Assembly: GCA_038503065.1 (NCBI GenBank)
Contig: JBCAMK010000005.1
Coordinates: 1,550,001 to 1,614,000 of the forward strand
DNA: 64,000 nucleotides
Source of the DNA: Paragyromitra xinjiangensis
Lineage: Eukaryota > Ascomycota > Pezizomycetes > Pezizales > Discinaceae
Direction of reading: 5' to 3'
Both the position numbers and the translations under genes were made by a program. Positions 1 through 10,997 of the stretch are shown here, piece after piece. The notes below the pieces were generated by a model, which worked only from the letters and a program-made list of their open reading frames with translations, was not told the DNA's origin and ran no database searches. Each line of letters opens with the position of its first letter. Positions within the stretch are counted from its first letter, which is position 1.

Positions 1-398
1 GTAGTGAGTTGGCTCTCTTGCTTTGGCGAAAGTAATTCACTGAGGAATACGAGCGTGACATTCTTCAAGGTTTCGGGAGTTAACTAGAAGTCGTACTACA
101 TAAGCCTGGATAGTACGGTAAAGTCCCAGCAGCTCTCGACTTTTGGCGTATAAAACATAGGGGGAAGTGTAGAAATTTGCAGGTACCCAAAGTAGAATAA
201 CTCTCTCAAGACTTCAGCGCAACAAAAGAACCACTTTCGCTTATAAAAGTCCCAATTCCATTCCATTCCCATCACAGTGCTATTTACCACGAAGAACCCC
301 TAATCCAATTATGAGCGGAGTAACCCTATCGATCCACCGATTTGTACACCCACCCCACCCACCCCATTCCAGAAAAGTATTTACAAACAACCATTACC
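1..398. other. Window start, 3' flank
   Basis: About 400 bp downstream of the cysteine synthase stop codon. Short frames here have no family resemblance. A CCCACCC-type repeat lies at 349-365. Confidence 0.4.
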
Positions 399-2041
399 CT
401 ACTCCAACACCGCATACTTCAGCAACCTCTCCGGCACAGCCCCCATCAACCCTTTGCTCTCCAACCACTTCTTACTAAACAGCCTATCCGCATATCTATA
501 AGCCCCATCACATAACGCCGTCGCAATCGTCTTCCCCGGTCCTAGCTTCTGAGCAAGTTCATACGCAGCAACCACATTCAACGCAGTGCTAGCACCCATA
601 TAGAGACCTTCCTCGTCAAGCAGTCTATACACCATAGCAATACTCTTCTCGTCACTGATACTCAGTGAGTTATTGATAAGCTTGATTTCAGGCTTCAAGT
701 TATCCGTGATACGGCCCTGACCAATCCCCTCTGTGATGGAGGAGCCAGTGCGTTCGACGAGTTTGCCGCCGGAGGTGATGTAGGAGTGGAGGACTGAACC
801 GGGGGGGTCGGCGAGCCAGCATTCAGTGCGGCCGTCGGATACTTCTTTGAGGTAGCGGGTGACGCCGGCAAGGGTCCCACCGGTGCCGGTGGCGCACGTG
901 AAGCCGTCAAGTTTGCCAGAGAGTTGGGCCCAGAGTTCCGGGCCAGTGGTTTCGATGTGGGCGCGTCGGTTAGCGGTGTTGTCGAATTGGTTGGTCCATA
1001 CGGCGTTTTCGATAGATTCTGGGGAGGTTAGTGGGAGGGTAGGGAGGAGGAGGTGGGGGAGGTACCAGCGTGGCGTTTGGCCTGGTGGTTGTAATTCTCG
1101 GGGTTCTCGAATGCTACTATTATGGGGTTAGAATGTGGAAAATCCTAATGTGGGGTGGAGGTTTCGCTAAAGCTTGCCAGATCTCTCCTCTTTCTTTGGT
1201 TCTGGATATGGAGCCTAGGTTCTACAGGCCCCTCTGGCCAAGAGAGAAGCAGTTCCCCAATCTTATTGGTAGTCTTTCATCTTTTCTCTTAGCCAAGACC
1301 CATTGCGTGCTGGTAAGAAAAATTGTTCAACCCAAGATTCTCCCAGCAACGCAAAGGTCCGATGAAGGATTATGTAGTCCAGAAATCAAGAAGAGGAGAG
1401 ATCGGCTTAAAGAACCCAAACCTCACCAACACTCACAAAACCAAAAACGCAGAGACTACTCACCAGCCGGTACAGGATAAACCTCTGCACCCAACAACCG
1501 TAAAAGATCAATCTTCCCCTGCGATTGAGTATTGGGCATATAAATCACACATTTATATCCTATCAAAAAAATCAACACTCCAAACAACCCCCAAACAAAG
1601 TTTCACTCGACCCACCTTTCGACCTACAAACATGTGCAAGCCCAATACCAGTATTTCCAGCGGTACCTTCAACAACAGTCCCACCAGGCTTTATCAACCC
1701 CTTTTCCTCGGCTTCCTTAACGAGGTAGAGTGCAGCACGGTCTTTAACTGAACCACCAGGGTTCATGAACTCGGCTTTTCCGTAGATGTCGCAGCCTGTT
1801 TCTTCGCTGAGTTTATTCAGCCTTATTAACGGCGTGTTACCGATTGCTGGGGTGTTTGGTACTCGTGTTAGTTATGGATATTCTATTTTCCTTTCCCAGA
1901 GGGGTATGGAGGAAACAGTGGAATAAACAAACCTCCAACAAAACCATTTACGGTGCCTTGGGTTTTCGATACTCTCAGACAATACGGGTTTGCAGCCTCT
2001 GAGGCCGTCGCATAGGCGCGACGAAGACCCAGACGGAACAT
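399..2041 (-). CDS. Cysteine synthase, mitochondrial-type (PLP-dependent beta-family)
   Basis: The product belongs to the O-acetylserine sulfhydrylase/cysteine synthase family of PLP fold-type II enzymes, which make cysteine from O-acetylserine and sulfide; it most resembles the fungal mitochondrial form. I join five exons: 2041-1933, 1846-1616, 1559-1464, 1116-1066 and 1018-399, giving 368 aa. The PLP lysine is K71 in NPGGSVKDR, and the substrate/PLP loop reads [12 protein letters not shown]. The conserved block [14 protein letters not shown] follows the fourth intron, and [12 protein letters not shown] binds the cofactor phosphate. The first 17 residues ([17 protein letters not shown]) are rich in Arg and Ala, like a mitochondrial presequence, and this ATG keeps that leader. 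The third intron is unusually long at 347 bp; the other three are 47-86 bp. It is divergent from the condensin gene. I see the motifs directly; organelle location is inferred. Confidence 0.9.
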
Positions 2042-2458
2042 CGTTTCTGGGGGAATGAGATGAGATAGAGGGGTGTAAGTGGGGAGAAGAGAGGGGAGTG
2101 AAGAGCACGCGAGAGGCACGTTAGGCGGACTCTCAGCTGCCGAGAAAGTCTCAGGCGGCTCTGTGTGACTATCCTGTGTTGGATTGAATTGCGGGGGTCC
2201 TGATTGGCCGCCGGTTGGGAGTGATCTATTGTGCGGCAAGGGCGCGTTCGTTGCCCTGCAGCTGAGATTCTGTTCGCCATGCATTGAGGGGAGATAGCGG
2301 GGTCGGATGAGATTAGATTGAGATAAGATTGTATTTAGACAAGATAAGATAAGATCTGTGGACCGTTGCTGTTGTTGTCGCAGTTTGTTTACATCTACCG
2401 ATAACCTGACTCTACTCCAACTATCCACCCCTCCCCTGATCCCTCAATTACACCCACA
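2042..2458. promoter_or_regulatory. Divergent promoter with GATA-site cluster
   Basis: This 417-bp gap separates the start codons of the cysteine synthase and condensin genes, so it must hold both promoters. Three GATAAG hexamers on the plus strand lie within 32 bp (2322-2327, 2343-2348 and an overlapping copy at 2348-2353), inside a purine-rich GAGAT/GATTAGATT stretch. GATA-type zinc-finger factors control nitrogen and iron genes in fungi. The sites are seen directly; any regulatory role, and which gene it serves, is inferred. Confidence 0.45.
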
Positions 2459-5400
2459 ATGCCTACAAAAGCACCCGCCCCGCGTGCTCCACGGAGTACC
2501 CGAGCCCCCACTAAACGAACACGTGCAGCCCCAGCCGCATCACCACCCCCACCATCCTCTCCGCCACCAGTACCAGAATACACCACGCTGCAGGCTGCAA
2601 TTGCGGGGGTGTTCGCCGCAGCACAAAAAACAACTGCTGGGCATCGGAAGCTGGTGATCAATCTGCGGTCAACATATGAACAATGTCTAAATGGCACTGG
2701 GTCAGTGGGGTCTACGGTCCCCAGTGGGGGACAGAAGGGGGAGAGGGCGTTCGTGAGGGAGTTTTGTCGGTTTCTGGATCGGATTCTGGTGGTTAAGAAG
2801 AGTGAGGTTGTGGGGGATCGATGTTTAAGGTTTGCGGATTTGTTCGTGAGGGGGTTGTTGGAGAAGGGTGAGATCTGGATATGAAAATTCTAGATGCTCC
2901 AAGGGCATTGAGCTGATCTAAAGATACAGACAAACCCAAAGAAAAGTCCAAGAAGAATTCCCAAGCCGAGGGCGAACAGCCCGAAGAAGAAGAAGAGGAG
3001 GAAGACCAGAACGAGGAATTCGAGGCGAAACCACCCCACCGCTTCGTTCTCGTCCTTCTTTCCCATCTGCACCCATTACTCTCATCGACGGAGAAAAGCG
3101 TACGATATCGCACCTCTCAGCTCCTTGCCCTCCTCCTCACAAACACCCTCCCAGAATTCCCTTTCGACTATTCAGACATCTCCTATAACATATTCCTCAC
3201 CGTCCGCTCCGAGCTCGCAAAACGCATGAAAGACAAGGAAGCAGTCGTGCGAGTCCAAGCTGCCCTTGGAATGGCCCGACTAATGGAGATGGGAGTCGGT
3301 GAAGGCGGCAGCGACGAGGACGACGACGAAGGCGTTATGAGAGGAGGAGCCCTAATCACCCTCATAGACTCCATGCAGAACGACCCCAGCGCGTGAGTCC
3401 CCAATCCCAGAACCCAAGCCACACAAAACTAACCCGCCCAGTGACGTACGGCGTACAATCCTCCACAACGTCTCCGCAACCCCCAGCTCCCTCCCCTACC
3501 TCCTCGAGCGCGCTCGCGACCTCGACACCGCCACCCGCCGCTCAGTCTACACCCACCTCCTCCCAACCATCGGTGACTTCCGCCATCTCTCCATCAGTAT
3601 GCGTGAGAAGCTCCTCCGCTGGGGCCTCAATGACCGCGACGAATCCGTACGCATCGCCGCACGCAAAATCTTCAACTACCGCTGGGTCGAGGACGCCGGC
3701 GGCGATCTCATTGAGGTCCTCGAACGTCTCGATGTCACCGGAGACGGAGTAGAAGGTGGTGTGAAAGAACTAGCACTAAAAGGATTCTGGACAGAACGTA
3801 AAGACGTCGTCGAACAGATCACGTTCGACGACGAATTCTTCGAACATCTGAGCGCCGAGTCTTCATTCCTAGCACGAAGTTTCAACGACTTCTGTAGATC
3901 CTCGCCCGACGCGCAAAAGATGCAGGAGGTGCTCGAGGAGAAGATGCCGGAGGTGACGAAACTCGCGCTCTACCTCCAACGTTACTTGAATAAGCTTGTA
4001 GCGGCGCTAGAGGGGGCGCCCAATGAGGTTGCGGAGCTGGAGTTTATTGTCACGCAGATGTTGATGATTGCTGCACGTACGGATTATGGTGATGAGATTG
4101 GGCGACGGAAGATGTTTGCGTTGTTGCGTGAGAGCTTGGGTATTCCGGAGCTAACGGAGGGTGTTACGAAGCTTGTTGTGGAGTGTTTGGAGAAGCTGAG
4201 TATGGGAGAAGGCGACTTTTGTATGTTGGTTCTTGAGGTTATTGCTGAGATTCATGATCGGATTGCGGAGGATAATGGGGAGACACTGGATGGTGATGAG
4301 GTTGGGAACGAGAGTTTTCATTCTGCGCAAAGTGATATAGATGATATTGAGGATACGATTACGGTTAAGTCTACCTCAGCGAAGAAGGGGAAGGGGAAGG
4401 AGCCAGTTGGGAAGGGGAAAAAGAATAAACCATCCCCACAAGATGAGGATGTGGACATGATGGACGTGGATATGATGGATGTTGATGAGGAAGCTGAAGA
4501 GGAGGCTGAAGAGAAAGCTGCAGAGGCAAAAGCGATCAAGGAGGTGATGATCAATTTGAAGTGTCTGCATATCGCGCAGTGCATGCTGGAGCACGTTGAG
4601 GGGAGCTTGAAGCAGAACACACATCTCGTTACTATGCTGAACGGGCTGATTGTACCCGCTGTTCGAAGCCACGAAGCACCGGTTCGCGAACGGGCACTGA
4701 GGTGTCTTGGTTTGAGTTGTCTGTTAGATCGCGTATGTCCTCCCTCCCTCTTCCGTCCGAAATATCACTAACCTATACAACAGACCCTCGCCGAAGAAAA
4801 CCTCACTCTCTTCGCCCACTGTCTCAATAAAGGTCACGATGTCCTCCAAATCGAAGCCCTCCACATCATGTCCGACATCCTCGCCACCCACGGCGCCGCC
4901 ATCTTCGAAGGCGGATCCTGCGCCGTCGAGCAACGTAGTCTTTACCGCATGTTCTCCAGAAGCCTCAAAAATGACGACGCAATAGATGTCCAAGCCACCG
5001 CCGCCGAGGTCGTATGCAAACTCATGCTCGCACAAGTCATCAAAGACGATGAACTACTGAAGGTTCTCGTGGTAGCATATTTCGACCCAGGAACCGTGGA
5101 TAATCATAGTCTACGCCAAATCCTTACATACTTCTTCCCAGTGTTCTGCCATTCGAGACCTGAGAACCAGAGTCGTATGATGAAGGTTATGGTATCCACC
5201 GTTCACGCACTGATGCTACTACACGATGGTCTTGGCGAGGAAGAGGAGATGGTCAGTCCTACGGTGATTGCGAGCCAGTTGGCAGACTGGACGGATCCGA
5301 GGAAGAATGTAGGTGGTGGTGTACAAGCGGGCCGTGGGGGCATTGAGGAGAAGATTGTGGATCCAAATGTGCAGGTTGAGCTGGCGGGTGAGGTTTTAGA

Positions 5401-5942
5401 GAGGTTGAAGGGAGGCGGATGCAGCAGTAAGTCCTCTCACTCGCAGGCTGTTCATGGAATATCACTCGGGTGGATGATAACTAACTACGGCTATAGAGGA
5501 GGAGAGAAAGGTCCTTATTACTCTACTAGGGAAACTTTATATCCCCGCCGATGCAGATCCTGAGAAACTACGCAGTGTATACGATCTCGTTGCGCAAGCT
5601 ATCGAGGATAAGGTCGCTGGAGATGCACCCTCGAGGAACGCACTAAACAAGCTAGAAGTTTCACTCGGCAAGATCGTGGGAGACCTAGCAGAGGCCGCTC
5701 GCGAGGAAACCATGATCGCTGGTTCTGTAGCTGGTAATGACACCGACGCCGGAACGGAGACTGGAGCAGAGACGGAAGAAGATGCGGGGACCGCTGCAGT
5801 GAGGCAAGAAGGGCAAGAGAGCGAAGCGGAGGGATCTATTGTTACCGCTAAGGAAGGGGAGGAAACAGAGGAAGATGATGAGGGGGATGTGACGATTAGA
5901 CAAGGTGATGTTATGGAGGAAGGGTCGGAGGATGAAGATTAG
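2459..5942 (+). CDS. YCG1: Condensin complex subunit 3 (CAP-G/Ycg1, HEAT-repeat)
   Basis: This is a non-SMC HEAT subunit of condensin, which with the kleisin forms the DNA-binding 'safety belt' and compacts mitotic chromosomes. Five exons join at 2459-2867, 2930-3392, 3442-4732, 4784-5426 and 5497-5942 to give 1083 aa, within the usual 1000-1100. The N-terminus is a Pro/Ala/Arg-rich tail, followed by the family block with FLDRILVVKKSEVVGDRCLRF. HEAT helices continue through VRVQAALGMARLMEMGV and DRDESVRIAARKIFNYRWVE. The C-terminal Cnd3 region includes APVRERALRCLGLSCLLDR. Acidic, low-complexity insertions sit near residues 147-166 and 624-650 (repeated D-V-D-M-M), and the C-terminus is an acidic tail. 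All introns are 49-70 bp. The assignment rests on the order of conserved blocks and length; the exact fine ends of the disordered stretches are less certain. Confidence 0.9.
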
Positions 5943-8900
5943 TTGGGTCAATGTGTGATGTTTTGTTTTGTTTGGTCGTTTCTATGGTTTGGAATTTTGT
6001 TTTATACCTTCGTTTCGGTTTTTATGGTGGATAAGGATTGGGTGGTTGGTGTCATGGGTTGTTTACGCTCTATCGTTACACTCTTCTACCGCTGGGGAGG
6101 AAAATAAACTTCATTTTTAGTAATGGATTGGTGCACAGTCAAGGTTGTTTATGGTGTTTGTTTGGTCCGTTAGCATTTGATCATGCGAAGATATTTCTTC
6201 CGGAAAATCCCCTTGAATAACCGAATAGGAGCCTGGAGGCACTTTTTTCCATGGAGAGAAATTCCCCACGAACAAGACCGAAGGTAATAGCCTGGACAAA
6301 TATTACTTACTAATTCCTTAGCGAGGTAGCACGATGTGGTAATAGACGATGGTATTCATTAGGTACCTACTACAGGCCGGGGGCCACAGGATGACGTTTA
6401 GTCATTTGCATTTCTCAGGTAACTCCAAGTTCGATCATTTCCGTAGAAGTACCCTGTTTACAATCTCCAAAATCCCGCTTCCTACTATAACAAACGAGAC
6501 CCTTGACATTCGTCATCTGCGTATCATCTACAAATCAGATGTCTCCTCAAAACCTTTCTGCCAAGATCGTACGTTTCCAGACGCCGGGTGCTCAAGCGTG
6601 CCCCGCCTTTTAAATAGCGGTATGGGCTGACGGGAACATATTACTGGGATAATTACTCCCATATCTTGGTACATCCCCTTTAGGCGGTTGCCGGTGATCA
6701 GATCAGGTTGTCCCGGAATGGCCAAACCGACGCTTGCATAGATCTCTGTGCTCCGGACGATAATTTGTGCGCTATTTATGGTAGATTCTGCCGCTGCATA
6801 GATAATCTGAAATGGAGTCGTACGGTTCGTGGCGAGCCCGCTGACATGGAAGGGAATCTGGGCTTTTATCTTTTCTTGGATCTTGGAAGGGCCTTTTTTG
6901 GGTGATGCAATAGTGGGACCATTGTATGACGAATCATCTTACCATAGTATCTATGCCCCACGCAGAGGATTGAGGCCTGGGGACTTGGCCTGGCTGGCAA
7001 TGGAAATTTTCTATTTGTGTTGGACTATCGGACCAGATTTTGTGGGGGTGGGTAAGAGATTCGATATAGTGGTAATAACATTTATAGATGTATGAGCTGG
7101 GGTTTTGAGTAAGTAGAAACATCTGATCAAGAGAGAATGAAACGAGATACGTGTATGTAGCTTTACATCACTACATAACCCTGATTCGGAGTACATAGAA
7201 CAAGGATAATAACATCATAAAACTCAGTTATTTTAGTTTTCATAATACAACCAATTATAGAAATATACCATCAAAAATTAAGTTCGCACCGCATAACGAG
7301 GACTTCAAAATGTCACGCAATTCCAAGAGTTTTAGGTGACAATACTAGCCCGATCGCAAAACGCGTAACGGCACTATAATCTCAAACGGCAGTTGCTGGG
7401 AGAATAACTCCTACTGCCGGGGTTTTCCTTGACTACACTATTACTATAACGAAATCTAGATACAAAAAATAAATTATAGAAATTACTAGATGCTTATGTT
7501 CTAGAGATGAGTACTAAAAGGCCAGTATGCACGTACTTTACCAACACGTTTATTCGTGTGCATTCCCAGACGCCTTACTTGCAAAAATACCATTGAAACA
7601 ACCCAAATATCCCTCCTAAGCCAAAACATTGATATTAAAAAACTAAAAAAATCAACAAGTATCCAACACCTGCCAAGACCCAACCCAAACCCCAAGTACG
7701 TCTACTTATTAGCAACTCACGAACCGGCGCCATCTCCCGATATTCCATAAAAATATACATAAATCCGGCTGTATTCCGTCACCCCTGAGAACCTCTGACA
7801 AATACTCCTCGAACTGTCTGGCCGGTCCGATCAGCGGAATAGTGATACTACAATAGTCACGCTGATGACAAAGACACCCGAAACACAAGCATTATGCAAG
7901 CACGAACACCACAAGCTTTTACTATACAGTAGCTCTAATACCAGCCCAGAATGAAACCCGAAAACAACACTTTATTAATTCCTAGACAAATGCACGAAAC
8001 CCAGTACATCCCGGTAATAACAGTGCACACCCTGCCGGTTGGAGGGGGGGGGGCGGAACGCATCTTTAGGCGCTGGACAGGTTGGTTCCTTGCCAACTGG
8101 GTAAGCACATCGCCGATATTTAACCTTATCTCACACTGAAGCGATATGCACAAAAATAAACCTTCCCACAGATCTAGATGATCTAGTTTCTGACCCCCGA
8201 ATCTAATGCTTCGTTTCGTTTCGTTTCGTTTCCTTCCCTTTCAGATACGTGGTACCCGTGAAATGGTGGGTAACGACAGCCTATGACCAAAACACTGGGT
8301 TCCCAACCAGATATCTGAATCGATTGCACGAAAATCCTTCAATCCGGAGAAACAGAAAGAAAGGAAAAAAAAAACGTGGAACGCGTGGAACCAAGGATTA
8401 CTTGGCCCTCCCCCCACTCAAAGACTCCGAAACACGAAACACTTCTCTTGAAACGAAATGTTCAATTCGGCAAAGCGAGATGAGTAAATAAGGCTGATAC
8501 TAAAAAAAACCAAAAAAAAAAACGATCTGCACATGTCATAACGACCGTTCTCCCGTGCCGCTGTGCCCAGGCTGAACATACCGGAATAATTTTTTATGCA
8601 TATACCTACCTGGTTAGCCGTAGGTTTTTTTCCTTTTCCTACCGAGCGGTACTTTCTCGTACTACGAAGCAGCCGAACGGGAGACGACCTAATTGCACTA
8701 AGCGTTCGGAGCATGTGTGCTTTCAGAAGTCAGGCTCGCAGTGTGACTCTTTGTTGATCCATGCTTGTTGTCAACTCGATGGCCGGATAATACTGAGGGT
8801 ACTTGTTTCATCTTTCGAAGATTTTTTTCTTCATCTAGCTGTCACGGGCCACGCAGGACGGCGTCTGCAAGTATCAATCAGAATTATTGATGCTGGGAAC

Positions 8901-9338
8901 ACAAACTAGACCTGTAATATATACACAACACCACAATGTGGGGTTTGGGTAGGTGACGAGTGATGGTATATGATTTCGCTATTAAGCATCAAATGCACGA
9001 AGTGCGTCGCAAAGTAGAGAGCAAAAAGTAAAAGAAGCAAGGTTTCAAAAGATATAGCCACCCAACCAAAAACCAACCAGCTAATAGAACCAATAGACAG
9101 ATAGAATACCTCACAAGAGAAAGAGGTAAAAATAGAAAACACTTCATATCGCCTGCCACGCTGATGATCGCTTAATGGGGACGACAATCAATGGAAAGGG
9201 AAAATAGAAAAAAGAAGTAAAGATAAAACTCCCAAACAGCCTGGCTACTCCAATAGCAAACAACAAATGAGCAAGGATGATTGGAACCAACGCGCACATA
9301 GAAAAAGTAAAGAAAAAAAAATTACACCCGCGAACACA
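5943..9338. other. Gene-poor interval
   Basis: I find no reading frame with family resemblance or plausible exon structure on either strand in these 3.4 kb. It contains the 3' ends of the condensin and F-box transcripts. The base composition becomes AT-rich between about 7100 and 7700. A (GTTTC)n microsatellite of about five units lies near 8208-8233. No transposon ends or tRNA were recognised. Confidence 0.5.
8208..8233. repeat. (GTTTC)n microsatellite
   Basis: Four to five consecutive copies of the pentamer TTTCG/GTTTC are read directly. It lies in the gene-poor interval between the condensin and F-box genes, with no gene attached. Confidence 0.8.
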
Positions 9339-10997
9339 TCATCTCCACAAATCCGCTCTACTCGATCTTTTTGACCTTGCCCCCGAGCCGGGCACGGCCA
9401 ACAAGTCTGGTTTATTACTATTATCATTGTCGAAATCAGGCGCAAAAACAGTACTTCTAGGCCTTTCGTAGATAGGGCTAACAAGCAAGTTTCCGTTACC
9501 GACTGTTCCGACCCTGTATTTTGTCCAGTCCATGTGGTCAAGCCCTTTCTCGCAGACTGTCATTCTTTGTGTCCAGCCGCTCGCCGCAAAAACACCAGCG
9601 CTAGCGCGATCGCTCTGAAGGCGCTGGTGAAACGTAGTTTCGCGGACATAAAGGCTAACTAGCGAAGGGAGACCACCATCCCAGAGAGACTCAGAGAGGT
9701 AGGCATAGTAGCTAGGAGATGGTTTAGAAATTCTAGACTCGTCGTCGATAATTTCATACGTGAGACTTCTGAGAGATTGTGATGCAAGTAGGTGAACATC
9801 GGTTCTCGGAATTATCCGAGCGACAGTTTCGCGGACCGAGAGAGAAGTGAGAGAAGTTGCCTGTAAGAGGATGCGATAAAGTAGGTGCGCAGGGATAGAA
9901 GTATTGGTGAGGGTGAGAGATTCAAGAGTTTGTGAGACCTCCGGACGGGAGAGATATTTGCTCAAACCATCAATTGTGATGCTAGTTTCGCCTTCCAGCT
10001 CCAAACTCCTCACAGTAGGGAACTTGCCGACTTCGAACGTAGGATCAAAGACATCGTCAGTGGTCCACTCCATTGCCTTGAGTTTTAAGTGTTTCAGGTT
10101 CGGTAAAGATGCGAGGACCTGCACCAAGTGCTCATTCTCAACCTTCATGCCCGACAGCTCCACCACTTCCAGCGACATCCACGGCGGCTCGATCCATAAG
10201 TCCACGAAATTTTTCTCAGACCCCGCTACCCACGACATTTTTCGCAGATCAGAACACCGCGTGTAGAGAGTTGCCTTTAGCGACGCACACGAAGGATCGT
10301 CATGGTAGACACCGTCGGGTAGGTCCACGTATCGCAGGTTCGGCAACAGGGAAACAAGGCGAGCCAGATCTTGCTTACACGTCTCCCGTGTCATGTATGG
10401 GATCTTTAACAGCCAAACGAGAGCCGCGATAGATTCTTTCTCCTGGAACGTCCGGTACAGCAATCGCATCCGCTGCTCTGGAATTTCCAGCGGCGAGCTC
10501 TGTTTCTGGAAGAATGAGCTCCGTTTTCGCCTCGCTTGGAGTTCCCCTTCCATCCCGCAGTAATGAACGGTGTCAAGTCGTATGCTGCGATACTGAAGTA
10601 ATTGGGCCGCCTGATGCCATTCCTTGCAAACGAGACTCATTCGCGCGAGGTCTCGCATGTCGCAGAGCATACATCCTGACTCCGTGATGCTGTTTTCCGC
10701 CGATTCGTAGGAGTGATCAAGAGCATGAGGACAGATGAGAGAGAATATAGCGAGTAGAACTTCCGGGGGAGCTCTTGCTGCGGCTGAGGACTGTCTTGGA
10801 TTACTATTGTAGATGGAGATAGATGATGCGTTGTAATTATCTGGGTAGGGGACGGAGTTGGGGTTGGAGTTGGAGCCTGAGTTAGTGCGAGAACGTCGTT
10901 GACGCGATTTTTGAGACCTGAGGAGAACAATGAGGCGTTTAAAGAAGTTCATATCGCCGGAGGAGGACCGGGCTCTGGTGGTCGTCACAGTTTTCAT
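9339..10997 (-). CDS. F-box/LRR-like protein
   Basis: This intronless frame encodes 552 aa from the ATG at 10997. The open frame continues 31 codons further upstream to a GTG, and that extra stretch is hydrophobic, but it has no ATG, so I start at 10997 (a second in-frame ATG is at 10952). An F-box is visible at about residues 73-140: it starts APPEVLLAIFSLICPHAL, carries a cysteine-containing insertion (GCMLCDMRDLARMS) and ends LVCKEWHQAAQLLQYRSI. After it, leucine-spaced blocks such as LVSLLPNLRYVDLPDGVYH and VLASLPNLKHLKLKAMEW look like degenerate leucine-rich repeats. F-box proteins recruit substrates to SCF (Skp1-cullin) ubiquitin ligases; the substrate here is unknown. The last 50 residues are polar and basic. 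The F-box and LRR character is seen; SCF membership is inferred from the family. Confidence 0.8.
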   Translation of the reverse strand: MKTVTTTRARSSSGDMNFFKRLIVLLRSQKSRQRRSRTNSGSNSNPNSVPYPDNYNASSISIYNSNPRQSSAAARAPPEVLLAIFSLICPHALDHSYESAENSITESGCMLCDMRDLARMSLVCKEWHQAAQLLQYRSIRLDTVHYCGMEGELQARRKRSSFFQKQSSPLEIPEQRMRLLYRTFQEKESIAALVWLLKIPYMTRETCKQDLARLVSLLPNLRYVDLPDGVYHDDPSCASLKATLYTRCSDLRKMSWVAGSEKNFVDLWIEPPWMSLEVVELSGMKVENEHLVQVLASLPNLKHLKLKAMEWTTDDVFDPTFEVGKFPTVRSLELEGETSITIDGLSKYLSRPEVSQTLESLTLTNTSIPAHLLYRILLQATSLTSLSVRETVARIIPRTDVHLLASQSLRSLTYEIIDDESRISKPSPSYYAYLSESLWDGGLPSLVSLYVRETTFHQRLQSDRASAGVFAASGWTQRMTVCEKGLDHMDWTKYRVGTVGNGNLLVSPIYERPRSTVFAPDFDNDNSNKPDLLAVPGSGARSKRSSRADLWR

